This document shows positions 35,322-47,956 of a stretch of 64,000 nucleotides of DNA, one piece after another (the stretch's first letter is position 1; every line of letters begins with the position of its first letter). This stretch comes from Chaetoderma sp. LZ-2023a. Taxonomy: Eukaryota > Mollusca > Caudofoveata > Chaetodermatida > Chaetodermatidae. Under the pieces are notes generated by a model. That model did no database searches. It had not been told where the DNA came from and saw only the letters and a program-made list of their open reading frames with translations. The position numbers and the translations under genes were made by a program. The DNA is taken from positions 91,842,996 through 91,906,995 of the forward strand of contig CM067373.1 in NCBI GenBank assembly GCA_034401795.1, read 5' to 3'.

Positions 35322-36158
35322 TAGAAGGGCCATTGCTTCATCGCCATGTAGAAAAGGCGATGCACGATGCGATGTTACGATGGTTTACACGATGGTCTAC
35401 ACGATGGCTTACATGATGCACAATGATTTACATGATGGTCTACGCAATGCATGATGATTTACACGATGCACGATGGTTTACACGATGCTCGATGCGATGA
35501 ACGAAGGCTTACACAATGCACGATGGTTTACACGATGGTTTATGCGATGAACAATGGTATACGCGATGCACGGTGGTTTACGCGATGAACGATGGTCTAC
35601 TCGATGCACTACTAAATTGGCTAGATTTAATGACGTTAAAATTTCTTGCATTTCTTCCGCCGATTTGTAACAAAGCGCCTCGTTTTAAAGTTTCAAAAAC
35701 GTCACATCGCGTAAGCCATTGTGCATCGTGTAGACCATCATGCATCGCGTAAACCATCGTGCATCGCGTAAACCATCGTGTAGACCATTGCGTAAACCAT
35801 CGTGTATCGTGTAAGCCATCGCATCGTGCATCGTGTAAGCCTTCGTTCATCGCATCAAGCATTGTGTAAGCCATCGTGCATCGCATGGTGCATCGTGTAA
35901 GCCATCGTGCAGACCATCGTGTAAGCCATCGTGCATCGCGTAGACCATCGTGTAAGCCATCATGCATCGCGTAGACCATCGTGTAAGCCATCGTGCACCG
36001 TGTAGACCATCGTGCATCGTGTAAGCCATCGCACATCTTGTAAACTATCGTAACATCGCAATGATCGCATTGTGCATCTCCTCAGACATCGTAACATCAC
36101 ATTGCACATCATGCATTGCCCTATCTACAGAGCGATGAAGCGATGGCCCTTCTAAGCC
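35322..36158. mobile_element. foldback element built of an inverted minisatellite
   Basis: The outer arms are inverted repeats: GCTTAGAAGGGCCATTGCTT (from about 35319) against the complement of AAGCGATGGCCCTTCTAAGC (36139-36158). Inside, the left half (35360-35610) is a tandem array of CGATGCACGATGGTTTACA-type units and the right half (35700-36060) is the same array in reverse complement. A ~90-bp unique centre lies at 35610-35700. The whole ~840 bp could fold into one hairpin. The Met-His-Asp-Gly-Leu repeat frames across it are by-products. It resembles foldback/MITE-type elements, but no family is recognised. Confidence 0.8.
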
Positions 36159-36491
36159 ATCATATATGTTTCACAAACTTACGCGTGGGTGGGGGGGGGG
36201 GGGGCATAATTATGGTCGTAACTTACGCGTGCTGAGACCCACGCGTAAGTTAGACGAAAACGTCTTAACTCAAAACATCACGTTCAGAACCTCGTTTTCC
36301 AGCGTATACGGCGACTATTCGCGAGAGACTAATTAGGTCATCATCTAGGTCGGGAACACGTTTTAAAATTAGATCTGTTTATTCATGTCTTTCTCGTTTG
36401 TGCACTTCGCATATTTTCCAGAATGCAGTGCTATCGACACGGACCTGATCGCTGAAAGGTTTTTCTTTACTATATAATTTAAGCTGTCAAA

Positions 36492-36704
36492 ATGAGTCAC
36501 CAGTTTTCGAATATCCCTATCGCTGTTCTGACAGAACTCATGCTGCTCCGCCTCGCTTCAAGCATGTCAAAGTTACAGCTTCAATCTAAAGCTACAAGCA
36601 ATATTTTGTTGGTTGAAATAATCGCGCCATCGTACTTTAAAAATAACGCTTCAGATCCACGATTTGATTTAATCTATAAAACCTGTCTATTACGACCACA
36701 CTAG
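36492..36704 (+). pseudogene. short duplicated frame, weakly F-box-like start
   Basis: The frame begins MSHQFSNIPIAVLTELM and gives 70 residues. The copy at 42956 begins with the same 14 residues and then frameshifts. The leader upstream (36250-36490) is also shared. The opening IPIAVLTELMLLRLAS is loosely like an F-box helix, but this is too short to claim. It may be a decayed first exon of a duplicated gene. Confidence 0.3.
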
Positions 36705-37189
36705 GCGTACAGAGTGAGCGTGACTGTCGGAACAGTGAATCGAGCCCTCTGTGATTATTTTGAAAATTGGTTGAGTGCGTTGTTGCGTCCTTCTTTACTG
36801 CCAAATTGTTTTCAAAATAATCAGCCAGTTATTTACAGCCATGTTTAATTTTTTTTGCTTAAATTGTGTCGTTTGTCATAAATAGCACAAGTTAATTTTC
36901 TTTTTCTGGTAAACGAATTTTTGAATACCGGTACCCTACAGCGATGCAGTAATTAGAGAAGACTATTTTTTTTGTAAATTTACCACTGGGATGACTGGCT
37001 CATTTATGGAGCAAAGTCTTAAAGTGGTAAGATTTCAAAAATACGTGCCACCTCCTGCACACTTTCACAATTATGGTTTAATGAATAATGCTGTTAACCC
37101 TTTAACCCACGATTTAAAAATAATCCATGTTTTCATTGAAAATGTTCATTTGCAGACCAAGCGATAACTTTTGAAAATTTAACACCAAG

Positions 37190-37310
37190 AGCTTATTTTT
37201 GAAAATATAACATCGGAACGACTGGTTAGGTTATTGAGCCAGCCATTCCAGTGGTAATTAAAAAAAATTATCCTCTTAGCCTGCAAATGGGCATTTGGCT
37301 GGCTTGGGTG
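37190..37310. repeat. palindromic repeat family H2 (typical member)
   Basis: The arms read TGACTGG-like GAACGACTGGTTAGG, then TTATTGAGCC, then AGCCATTCCAGTGGTAAT. The flanks AATGTTCATTTGCAGACCAA and CTGCAAATGGGCATTTGG extend the inverted symmetry. Other members are listed in the H2 finding. Confidence 0.75.
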
Positions 37311-37945
37311 CTAAAGATTTAAAACAAGAAAACAAAAATCATTTACCGCGACTTCATTTCCAGTGTAAAAACTAACCCTATGGCGTTGTGGTCGAATAAG
37401 GTTGTGGCACGGTATACTCTCTGAATCTGAATTGTTTAAATCTGGTAGCCATATTGGATTTTGAATGCAGGGCAGTTGTCATAGCCAAAATAGTCCAGTG
37501 ATAAGGTTCCAGGAATAGCATTCTGTTAATCTGCAAATCCAGGGGGGCCCATCTGGTGAAAAATATATTATAATATGATTCAAAAGTACTTTCCTTTGTT
37601 TTGCAGCCTGTGCCAGTGATTGTGCACCAAATCAATGTCTAACGTAACAGACAGAAGGCTTTGCAATGAGATGCAGTCTATGATTTCTTCTTCATCACTT
37701 TTAAATCATTGGATGCAGTAAATGGAATAACATCTGTAATACCGGTACCAGATTCCCAAAAGATATTCGCTGTCAATTTCAGAATGACAAACATACACCT
37801 GTGATGGATGTGACCACTGTGTTTAGACTGTTTTCAAAGCTCATACATACTTGTTGTTTACAACACACTCTGATAATCACAGTTCACTACATCAATACTC
37901 ATATTTAAAGCATAATGCCGTATTTAATGAATGAGTTAAAAAAGA

Positions 37946-39099
37946 GAATTACATTTTAGTATTTAAGTTTTTATTTAACCCTTATGACAATGATGTCAAA
38001 ATGGTTAATTGTTGCAGAACCAGTAGTTAATAAGACTGGCATATATGGTTAAAAGAGTTGCTGATCCCTGTTTCTTCCTTAGACAGCAACGCTGTTTAAA
38101 AATAAAGAACAGTTAAACAAATAATCCTGGCTTAGTGTCTAAATACACATATTGGGTACAGTCACTAATGTACCTGGCCTTACTCAGTCATTTTTGTCAG
38201 TAGACACTATGAGTACTGAAGATTGGAACTAAGTATCTAAAATTACACCAGTCTTCAATCTAACAGTTTATACAGAATATGAATTATGTACTTGATGAGT
38301 GAGAAATTGTGATTTTCCAACTCAGTCAGGAGTATCATTCATCAAATGCAGAACTCACATGCTGTATGAACTGATAATTGGAGACTGTTGTAATTTCCAA
38401 AAGATAGTACCTATGTCCCTTACAAAATTCTACTATCCTATGCACATTTCCAGCACAGAATTTGCATTTATGACCATAAGTTTCCTACTTCTGGTCAAGT
38501 GTTACATTTTACCCGAGATTTTCATATTTGCTGCTAAAATATATACATCTCTCCAAATGTTTTGGTTTTAATCTAAATTAATACCCCATTTCAAGATAAT
38601 GTGTTAGTTAGCATTTCTGACCTAAATTTGTATGTTTCCAGCCAAAATGTGTTTTGAAACTTATTTGCATGTGTTCTGATTCAAATACTGAGGTTCCAGG
38701 TGAGTGATCTACAGGGCGTTTATTTGTTGATAATTTATGAAAATATCATAGCCACTAGTTTGCATGGTGATGATACTTTATAAATTTTTTTATTTTGACC
38801 CCTCTTAAATCACAACTACATGACAAATGCTAGAAAGTGACACATTTCATTCGATAGAATAGGAGAAATGTATCCAACTTAACGATTTAACACTTAAGCC
38901 AGCCAAAACAGAAATGTCCATTTCCGAGAAGACTATTTTTGAAATCTTTCCACTGGAATGACTGGTATTGAAATTGACTAAATGATTTAGTATTGTAAAA
39001 TCATGATGCCCTTGAAATGTCATATCCAGGCGAGATTAACAGCTTCAACCAATGACATGTACAATACTGCTACCGTATTTGAGCAAAGAGTGAAATATA
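37946..39099. other. noncoding sequence
   Basis: AT-rich unique sequence with an H2 arm at 38930-39000. The 38299-38571 frame has no recognisable features. No gene is seen. Confidence 0.5.
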
Positions 39100-39462
39100 T
39101 CATCAGACACAGTTGATCTCAGGCTCAATCCTGCTCTTCTTTGAGTATGAGGTTATTTCAATCAAAGAAAACTTGTAAAGATATACAACCAAAGGTGTCT
39201 ATAACGGTCACTGTATGGGCCATCAAAATATGGTCACCGAGGTAGGTGGTCGCTTAATGCAGCTCATCTGCTGTGTTTTAGGCGGGTGCATGACATATGA
39301 TCGTGATTTTCTAAGACTTAATTCGTATGGATCAATTGGTCCCAAAAGTGAGTGTGCTTCCAAGACGTGTTTGTCCGCTATAGACATGTTTTTCTGCGTT
39401 TCCGCGAAATAGGCCACTGCCGCTGTAGCCTTGAAACAGCCACCTATAGCTTGACGTCGCAA
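39100..39462. repeat. dispersed ~350-bp repeat, copy A
   Basis: It aligns in the same orientation with 46640-47000. Shared blocks include TATAACGGTCACTGTATGG and AGGTGGTCGCT, and both end near a TTTCCG(C/T)GAAATAG segment. The class is unknown. Confidence 0.75.
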
Positions 39463-39731
39463 TCGTATGACGAAATAGGTGATCTCAGTGATTCAAAGAT
39501 GGATTTTCACCAAATTTGACAAACTAGTGTAAGAATAACATATGGAATAAGTATGTCAAAGTTACACTCGCATATGTCCCTTGTAGCTAGAAGTATTCGA
39601 CATTTTAAATTTAAAAAATGTCAATTTTTCTGGAATATTTCTATATTATTGCAAACATATTGTATACAAAATATGTTATCGAGTGTGTATTTTATTCCCC
39701 TTTCTTTTAAAACAAAAATTATCCAAATACG

Positions 39732-40013
39732 TTGGAAGTATCTGAAGATATAAGCAGATGGCACAAACCAATACCAATACCACGCGCTGAGCGAACATGC
39801 CCTTTTTGTGATGATGTAGAGGATGAATATCATTTTTTAATTTTATCTCCTGTCTATAATGATTTACGCAGGAAATACATAAAACCATACTATTGGAAAC
39901 GACCGAACGTTCACAAAGCATCAGAGTTATTGATGTGTACCAGCGAAAGTAGTTTAAAGAAGTTAGCGGCTTTTGCTTACAATGCTTTTCTATTACGTGA
40001 CGAACGCACGTAA
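39732..40013 (+). pseudogene. 3' end of a non-LTR retrotransposon ORF2
   Basis: The 93-residue frame contains RTCPFCDDVEDEYHFLILSP and YNDLRRKYIKPYYW, matching the C-terminal zinc-binding region after the reverse transcriptase of many invertebrate LINEs (C-x2-C...H...C/S). It ends naturally at TAA (40011-40013). The RT is missing and the fragment is 5' truncated, as is common for LINE copies. Confidence 0.8.
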
Positions 40014-40196
40014 TTGCGTTTTCTCCACTATAATCCATCGCATTTTTTTTCTATGCCAATTTGGGAGGATAATTCTTACTTTTAACAGAATGCATTTTCC
40101 CATCACAGGCACGATTTCAGCTCTCAATATACAAACCTTTACTAAACCAGTTGCTATTTCGCCTCCATTGTAAAAGGTATACATTAGAGTTTTCAA

Positions 40197-40420
40197 TTTT
40201 TCAACAATTCGGTACGATTGTGTGGGCATACGGATGTATGAGGATGTAGATGTGCGTCTGTATGTATGGGAAGTGGATATGTATGTACGCGTGCGTGCGT
40301 GAGTGTGCCTTTGTTGTGTGTACGTGCGTGCGTGCGTGCGTGCGTGCGTGTGTATGTGGATGACCACGAGAACGCGTGAGCGTATATGGACATGAGCATT
40401 AGTAAGTGGATAAGAGGAAC
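40197..40420. repeat. (GTGC)n/(GTAT)n-rich microsatellite region
   Basis: Tracts of GCGTGCGTGCGT and TGTATGGG-type repeats. Open frames across it are low-complexity by-products. Confidence 0.9.
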
Positions 40421-40888
40421 CAAGAAAGTTATTTATTAAAATAAATGCCAAACTAGTGCCCTCATGCCATTACATGGGGGGGGGGGGGGAGTCAGTCAAA
40501 CCATCCCCGTCACGTTGGAGAATGCGGTACTATTCTGATGGTTTATCACTGGAAGGACTGGCTCGATAAACAATCCAGTGGTTCCAGTGATGGAGTGTCA
40601 GAGTGGTCCTCTTTCGATGTGAAAGAACCAAATCAACGTTTCAAAACCCAATTTTAATTTCTAGGCATGACTTTGTGAAGGTGTGCGAACGAAAGTGATT
40701 GTGTGAGCGCGTGCATCCTGGTCTCACTCCTCGCTTTTCTTTCGACCCGCTATTTCGAAAGCGAGGAGTGTTGACCTTGAGTGATTTATATACTTAGACC
40801 GGATCCCGCTCTTCGTTTCCTTTTCGACTTAACATATTTGGAAACGAAGGGTGGTGATATTGGAAATGGCATTATACTGTCTGAGTGT

Positions 40889-40894
<6 letters not shown>

Positions 40895-40927
<33 letters not shown>

Positions 40928-40945
40928 TGTGTGTGTATGTGCACG
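40895..40945. repeat. (GA)n and (GT)n microsatellite
   Basis: About 15 GA units followed by about 6 GT units. Confidence 0.95.
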
Positions 40946-41394
40946 CGTGTGTTGTTTTCGTTTATCAGTATCTTAGTTGCAAATCGGGCTATCGTGTGAC
41001 CAGCCTCGGTCTGTTGATGGACTACGGTCGATTTCCGCGGACAGCACACCTGAGCATTTTGATAATGTAGCCCCAAATACCTAGGTGTCCCTTTGTCTGC
41101 TAAGGAAATCGACCCATGGTTCATTGATGGATCCGCGGCTGGCGCGGTGGTCCAGATGTATATGAACCAAATTAGCCTGCGAACATTACTGATTTAATAA
41201 CATATAAAATATGAGAATGAATATGTTCTTGCAATTGTACTGCACTTAGTTGATTTGTCCGCCATATCACATTATGTGTAACCATTTTCACTCAAGGGTC
41301 AAATGGCCTATTGTGTGAATAAATCTATCTATCTGTAACCCAACCCCAAGCAAGGAAACGAAGAATCCGGTGTAGCGGGATTTACTATTACATA

Positions 41395-41530
41395 GTACTC
41401 CGGGGCGCGGCTTTCGCGGAAATGATGCTAGGAGACGTTCCCGATCAAGCAAAATTCTGAATCTGGAGACGAGGTTTTCGCGGAAATGATGCTGGGAGAC
41501 GTTCCCGATCAGGCACAATTCTGAATCTGG
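41395..41530. repeat. ~61-bp tandem duplication
   Basis: Two units each contain TTCGCGGAAATGATGCT, GGAGACGTTCCCGATCA and TTCTGAATCTGGAGACGAG. The end of the second unit begins the larger duplicated block described next. Confidence 0.85.
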
Positions 41531-41742
41531 AGACGAGACAACGTACGTTTTATCAATACTGATTGATTCATGTCTCGGTTTAACATTTAAGTAATAATAC
41601 AGTGAAGCAATCCTGTTACTATCAGTTATTTTAAAATCCAGTGTGTTTATACTGAAACGTTCTGTAGACTTATTATAAAAATAGCCTACAAATTTGCTAT
41701 AGGAAGAATCTCCATTATAAACGTGCTTGAAATTTGAAGGTA
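41523..41742 (-). pseudogene. exon-like coding fragment, copy A
   Basis: The minus-strand frame reads HVYNGDSSYSKFVGYFYNKS, then INTLDFKITDSN and KPRHESISIDKTYVVSSPDS. It is non-repetitive and protein-like, and a candidate acceptor (TTCAAATTTCAAG) lies at its upstream edge. A nearly identical copy is at 41967-42187. I do not recognise the protein. Confidence 0.4.
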
Positions 41743-41799
41743 TGTGAAGGGGGTTTGGGGTGGGTGGGCGCCCATATGCATGCGCGTCTATGTGTACAC

Positions 41800-41965
<166 letters not shown>

Positions 41966-41966
41966 T

Positions 41967-42187
41967 CTGAATCTGGAGACGAGACAACGTACGTTTTATC
42001 AATACTGATTGGTTCATGTCTCGGTTTAACATTTAAGTAATAATACAGTGAAGCAATCATGTTACTATCAGTTATTTTAAAATCCAGTGTGTTTATACTG
42101 AAACGTTCTGTAGACTTATTATAAAAATAGCCTACAAATTTGCTATAGGAAGAATCTCCATTATAAACGTGCTTGAAATTTGAAGGT
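41967..42187 (-). pseudogene. exon-like coding fragment, copy B
   Basis: A near-identical duplicate of 41523-41742 with a few substitutions (for example a Met for Arg in ITDSN-M-IASLYYY). Each copy is followed by its own compound microsatellite, so a unit of roughly 440 bp including the tracts was duplicated in tandem. Confidence 0.4.
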
Positions 42188-42188
42188 A

Positions 42189-42354
42189 TGTGAGGGGGGG
42201 GGGGGGGGGGTGAGGGGGGGGGGGGGGTGGGGGGGGGGGGGTGGGGGTGGTGAGGGGGGGGGGTGGGGGGGGAGGGGGGCGCCCATATGCATACGCGTGT
42301 ATGTGTACACGAAAGCGCGCGTGTGTGTGTGTGTGTCCCTCCCTCCCCCCCCCC

Positions 42355-42425
<71 letters not shown>
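42189..42425. repeat. poly(G)-rich, (GT)n, (CT)n and (TA)n tracts
   Basis: G-rich GGGGGGT repeats (42196-42280), then GTGT, CCCTCC, CT and TA tracts. This is the same order as 41740-41965 but with an expanded G tract. Confidence 0.95.
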
Positions 42426-42427
<2 letters not shown>

Positions 42428-42639
42428 ATCTGTATCGCAAACCTGTGAGGTTGGTCTGCTGTCACAAGCGATGTGTTCAGAACTCCCATGCATTCACTTG
42501 CTTTCGGTGGGCATTTCCTTTGTCCAACATAGAGCCATGGGGCCAGTTTCACAAAGGTGCGTAAGTACGATATTGGACGTAAATATGGCGTAAGTACGGT
42601 AGGGGGCGTAAATCGGGTTTCACGAAAAGCGCGTAACTT

Positions 42640-44945
42640 ACGCGGGGGTGGGGGGGGGGGCATAAATATGGTCGTAACTTACGTGTGCTGAGACCCACGC
42701 TTAAGTTAAACGTCTAACTCAGAACATCACGTTCAGAATCTCCTTTTCCAGCGTACACGGCGAGTATTCGCGAGAGGCTAATTAGGTCAACGTTTAGATC
42801 GGAAACACGTGTTAAAATTAGATCTGTTTATTCATATCTGTTTCTTTTGTGCCCTTCGGAACTTCGCACATTTTCCCGAATACATTGCTATCGACACAAA
42901 CAGATCATCACTGAAAGGTTTGGCTTTGCTATATACCGTAATTTAAGCTGCCAAAATGAGTCACCAGTTTTCGAATATCCCTATCGCTGTTCTGATAGAG
43001 CTCATGTTTTGCCCCGCCTCGCTTCTAACATGTCAAAGCTACATCTTCGATCTAAAAGTGCAGGAAATATTTTGTTTGAAATAATCGAGCCATCGACCTC
43101 TAAAAATGACGCTTCAAATCCGGGATTTTATTTAATGGATAAAGCCTGTCTATTACGACCACACTATATAGGAGCACAGTATAACTGTCAGCATATGAAT
43201 AGTGAATCGAGCCAAGGCCCAAGTGTATGCCCTAGGTGACAGATAATAGTTGGCAGATTATTTTGAAAATAGATTGAGTGTGTTGTTGCTTCCTTAAGTT
43301 CTTTACTGTCAAATTGTTTTCAAAATAATCAGCCATTTTTTATAGCCATTTTAGCCTTTATCCTTTGTCATAAATAACACAAGTTAATTCTCTTTTTCTG
43401 GTAAATGAATTTTCGAATACCGGTGCAGTAATTATAGACAACATTTTTTGTATTTTACCAGTGGAATGACTGGCTTCGTTATCGAGCCAATTCTTCAAGT
43501 GGTAAAATTAGAAAAATAGTTGCTTTCACAATGGTTTAATGAAAAAAGTGGTGAACCCTTTAATCGAAAAATAAATTCCATGTTTTCATTGAAAATGTCC
43601 CTTTGCCGACCAAGAGATTATTTTTAAAATTTTAACACTGGAATGACTGGTTCGGTTATTGAGCCAGCCATCCCAGTGGTAATTTTCAAAAATAATCCTC
43701 TTAGTCTGCAAATGCACATTTCTCATGACCACTGCAGAAGCTGTTTTTGGCTGGCTAAAGAGTTAAAACAAGAAAACAAGAATCATTTCCAGTGACTTCC
43801 ATTTCCTTTGTTAAAACTAACCCTATGAATCTGTGGTCGAATAAGGTGGTGGCACAATATACACTCTGAATCTGAATTCTTTAAATCAGGTAGCCATATT
43901 GGATTTTGAATGCAGGGCAGTTGTCATAGCCACAATAGATATTGTCAAAAGGAACAAATGATGAAAGTTGTTAAGTTCCATCATGCAAATGTCAAACTTA
44001 TTGACAGACAAACTGCCAGACCTGTCACGTGTACACACTAGTAAAGTTTTTCCAGTATGGCTGCCTTGAAATTAAAATATTCCTCAAGGGAAAGGTTTAA
44101 CCCTTTAATAGCATGGTTCATACACAAGTACACGGAAAGTCTGGGAAAAGTGTGGAATTATAAGAAACCAATATATTCAGGCCTTGAAAATTATGGAAAA
44201 TTTAATATTTTCTCCTACAGCTGACAAAATATAGTCAAGAAAAAAAATTGTCCCATAGAAAATATCCATTTGCAGACCATGAGAAGACTATTTTTGACAA
44301 CTTAACACTGGAATAACTGGCTTGGTGATTGAGCCCATCATTGCAGTGGTAAGATTTCAAAAATAGCATTCTCTTGATCAGCGAATGGATCTAGATTGCC
44401 CTATAGAAAATTTCCATTTGCAGACCATAAGAAGACTATTTTTGACAACTTACCACTGGAATGACTGGCTTGGTGATTGAGCCAATCATTCCAGTGATAA
44501 GATTCCAAGAATATCATTCTCTTTGACTGCAATTCCAGGGGGCCCAACTGGTGAATAATATATTATGTGATTCAAAAGTACTTTCCTTTGTTTTTCAGCT
44601 TGTGCCAGGGTGATGGATGTGCACCAAATCAATGTCTAGTGTAACAGATAAGAAGGCCTTGCAATGAGATGCATTTTTTGATTTCTTCTTCATCACTCTT
44701 AAATGATTGGATGCAGTAAATGGAAAAACATCTGTAATACCGGTACCAAATTCCCAATAGACATTCTCAGTCAATCTCAGAATGACAAGCACACACCTGT
44801 GATGGATGTGACCACAGTGTTTCTAAAGACTGTTTTCAAAGTCTCATATATACTTGTTATTAACAACACACTCTGGTAATTACAGTTCATTACATCAATA
44901 ATCATATTTAAGGCAAATACTGTATTTATTGAATGAGTTAAAAAA
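42640..44945 (+). repeat. segmental duplication, copy B
   Basis: This is the partner of 36180-37945. It is longer because of extra sequence at about 43940-44500 holding further H2 palindromes (44270-44370, 44400-44515). The alignment ends at 44945 where a LINE fragment begins. Confidence 0.85.
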
Positions 44946-44949
44946 AACA

Positions 44950-45919
44950 AAAAAAACCCAGTTTTAGTGATTGAATTTCCGGCGCACAGGCATCGGTGGC
45001 AACATGTTCCGATGGACCAAGTCTATACCTACACAATCGCAGAGCTATGGTGCTGGTGGATGGACAATCTGGACAGAATGTATTGCTGGGACAAGGGGTA
45101 CCACAAGGCGGAGTATTATCACCAACTCTGTTCATACTCTTCATTAATGACATTGTAGCAGAGCTGCCCAATGGGATCCAAGCAGCCCTCTATGCAGATG
45201 ACCTCGTACTCTGGTGCACCGAGGAGTACACAACGACTGCCACATACAGAATGCAGCTCGCCTTGGATAGAATTACAGCTTGGGCCAATCGCTGGTGTAT
45301 TACCATCAACAAAGAAAAATCATCAGCCATGCTATTCTCACTGTCCACCAAAACCAAGGTTGGCAATCTGACACTGGGCGGTACTCCACTCGATTATGAG
45401 GACCAGCAGACATACATGGGAGTCACCTATGACAGAAGATTAACATGGAAGGAGCACATCCAGAACGCAGAGGCAAAGGCCAGAAGAAAGCTAAACATCA
45501 TGAGGAAGCTGGCAGGAACAAAGTGGGTTGCCAATGAAAGGATCCTCAAGACCATCTACCTAGGTGCCGTACGACCACACCTTGAGTATGGATCCAGCTC
45601 ATGGATGACAGCAGCTAAATCTCTTCAACAGAACCTCGACAGAGTACAAAACCAGGCACTCCGCATCATCACAGGTGGAATGAGATCAACACCAATAGAA
45701 AAAATGGAGCAGACAGCAGGCATCCCCCCACTTAGTAAAGGAAGGGAATGCAAAGCACTGATCCAAGCTGCAAAGTTCAAATCATTCAACAACCACCCGA
45801 TGAAGATCAGGCAAGCACAGCTGTCATCAGGAAGACTTAAAAGATCAAGTTTTGTGAAAGAGACAAAAGCACTTCAAAGGAAACACCAAGAAATACCTTG
45901 TTTTGGTTTTATACAATAA
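44950..45919 (+). pseudogene. 5'-truncated non-LTR retrotransposon RT fragment
   Basis: The frame 44996-45919 carries GVPQGGVLSPTLFILFIND (RT motif 4), the catalytic ALYADDLVLW (FADD-type box), NKEKSSAMLF and TYMGVTYDRRLTWKEHI, then the thumb and a C-terminal region ending FGFIQ at a stop. The fingers, endonuclease and ORF1 are absent. The motif pattern fits the jockey/CR1/I group, without finer assignment. It interrupts the right edge of duplication copy B, with an A-rich stretch at 44940-44957. It is the longest intact LINE frame here but lacks a proper start. Confidence 0.85.
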
Positions 45920-45926
45920 CAAGATA

Positions 45927-46513
45927 GAGATTGCAGACCCTCGCCCTGCCATTTTTTTTATCACATTGTACATCTTTCCTATTCGCCAGATTTTGTCATA
46001 TTACGTCCAAAATTGTGAAACCCTAGTGAATGGTCACATCCTTTCCTATGTAAAAATTTTGAGCTAAATAGTTTCCAAAAATTTGATCTGGCTTTTTCTG
46101 AATCATGGCTAATGTTGGGTATCCGCTTTCACAATAAAATTCTCTGTGTTAAAATTGGACTCAAATCTGATTAGTTTTATGGGAGCACGTAAATAGACCG
46201 CCAAACACACACACACGCATGCATGCACGTCCGTGCGTACCCCACCCCCATCCACAAGCGTGCGCGCGCAACACCTACACAGACGCACGAACGCTCGAAT
46301 ATAATGATGACAATTCTGAAATGCTTTATTAGAATTACCGCGTACGACAGTGTTAACAATAATTTTCTGGTTTAATTTAGCTCAAATTTTAACACAAGAA
46401 TGTGTGTGATCCTGTACTAGGATTCCACAACTAGGGATGCAATCTAAAAACTCTGGATGTGGTTACAATGTCATAACAGTAACTAACAACAGGAGAGTGA
46501 GGGTCTGCAATCA
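45927..46513. mobile_element. ~585-bp element with short terminal inverted repeats
   Basis: GATTGCAGACCCTCGCC at 45928 is mirrored by GTGAGGGTCTGCAATC ending at 46513. A related terminal motif (GATTGTAGACCCTTGCC ... GCGAGGGT) bounds a ~70-bp insertion at 61258-61332. No coding sequence is seen. It could be a MITE; the target duplication is not clear. Confidence 0.5.
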
Positions 46514-46639
46514 GATGCTATTGTTTACTTCAGGAAATCACTTGACATTATCTATACAGTTAAAATCTGCGGTTGGGATGTGATGGAGTGGGGTGTGCCA
46601 CCCAGTGGTATGCGCACACCCCCCCCTCATTGGTGAAAT

Positions 46640-47000
46640 GGTTATCGATCTCAGTCCTGCTTTTTTGAGGTGATGTTATTTCAATCAACTAAACACTGGT
46701 AGAGCTATACAAGAAAACCTGTCTATAACGGTCACTGTATGGACCATCAAAATATAGTCACTAAGATAGGTGGTCGCTAATTGCAGCTCACTGGCTGTGG
46801 GGTTTTAGGCGCATGCATGGCATGTGATCGTGTTTTCCTAACAGTAAGACTCAACTCTTATGGGTAGTCATCAATTCGTCCCAAAAGCGTTTCCGAGAAA
46901 AGCGAGTGTGCGTCATAGACGTGTATGTCCGCTATAGAAAGGTTTGTCTGCATTTCCGTGAAATAGCCCTCTGCCGTTTTAGAGAGCGTTGACTCATAGG
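46640..47000. repeat. dispersed ~350-bp repeat, copy B
   Basis: The partner of 39100-39462, in the same orientation. Confidence 0.75.
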
Positions 47001-47143
47001 CGCCTTCGGCCTGACCTAATTCTAAGTCTCACTCGGTAATAAGAGAGGTACGACGTCGCGCTAAAAATGGATAACTGACGGACAACTCTGGGCACAGCAA
47101 GCTGCTGGAGTACGCTTAAGCAATGTACTTGGCCCCACTTGCT

Positions 47144-47768
47144 CAGTCTTCTCGGATGGGACTTTAAACTGAGGTCCCGTCATACAGTGCCCATCACTGT
47201 GTGAACGTGAGCTAGGGTTAGGTAGGCAAGAAATTTCGGCATAGTCAAAGTAAATCGGATGCTGAATGGATCCCTCCTCGGATGGAACCACGCAACATAC
47301 GGATTACAAAACCAAAACCAAATTGCTAGAATTAGAATCTTTCGGAATTTTCGAGGGGACTATGGAGGGATGTAACCCGGATGACTGATTGAGTTCGTCC
47401 TCGGACGGACACAGTCACCATACGGGCTACCTAACCAATCAAAATCAAACAAGTGCGCGCTGGTGCCTGCTCGGATGATGGCCAGAAGACCAAATGGGTC
47501 CCAGGACCCGAAAGACCCCACACCCCAACCTCCCCACTCCCCCAAAGGGGCCGGGAGGTCTATGACCTAAAGCCCCCCCCCTGGATGCATCAGGTCATAA
47601 GATCGTACGCACCTCCCCCAACCCAACACCTACCCCATCCCTTACCCACCCCTGTTAGGTCCAGGTTAGGCCACCCCCATTACACACGCCCAAGCATGAG
47701 GAGCAACAAAAAAAAAAAAAGCCATGGAAAAGAACAGCAACATGAGACAAAATCGAGAGACAACGATC

Positions 47769-47819
<51 letters not shown>

Positions 47820-47956
47820 AGACACAAGCTAATGCACAAACCGACGTCACAAGAATTCACAAGAATTCAACAGAAACCATAAAGGCCAGGCGTGAGTCTA
47901 GACCCTAGCATTGGGAACTAGCATATAAACGCCTCGAATATTACAACACACACACA
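47144..47956 (-). mobile_element. inverted copy of the 1014-1801 repeat
   Basis: The reverse complement aligns over its full length with 1014-1801, including the GCCCCCC stretch, ATTCACAAGAATTCA-type direct repeat and the (CA)n tract, which is expanded here to about 22 units. No clear target duplication is visible at this copy. Confidence 0.8.

Larger units (their letters stand above)
36180..37945 (+). repeat. segmental duplication, copy A
   Basis: It aligns in the same orientation with 42640-44945, from the G-rich GCATAATTATGGTCGTAACTT start to ATGAATGAGTTAAAAAA. The copies have diverged by many substitutions and indels, so the duplication is not recent. It includes the short frame at 36492-36704 and H1/H2 palindromes. 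Confidence 0.85.

Noticed and set aside
35578..36036. 152-codon minus-strand frame of Met-His-Asp-Gly-Leu repeats
   Set aside because: It is the translation of a minisatellite; the opposite array gives similar frames. There is no start context or other support.
35360..36060. CRISPR-like appearance of regularly spaced short repeats
   Set aside because: Units abut without unique spacers, and the genome is clearly eukaryotic (spliceosomal intron, LINEs, gypsy, histone-type signals).
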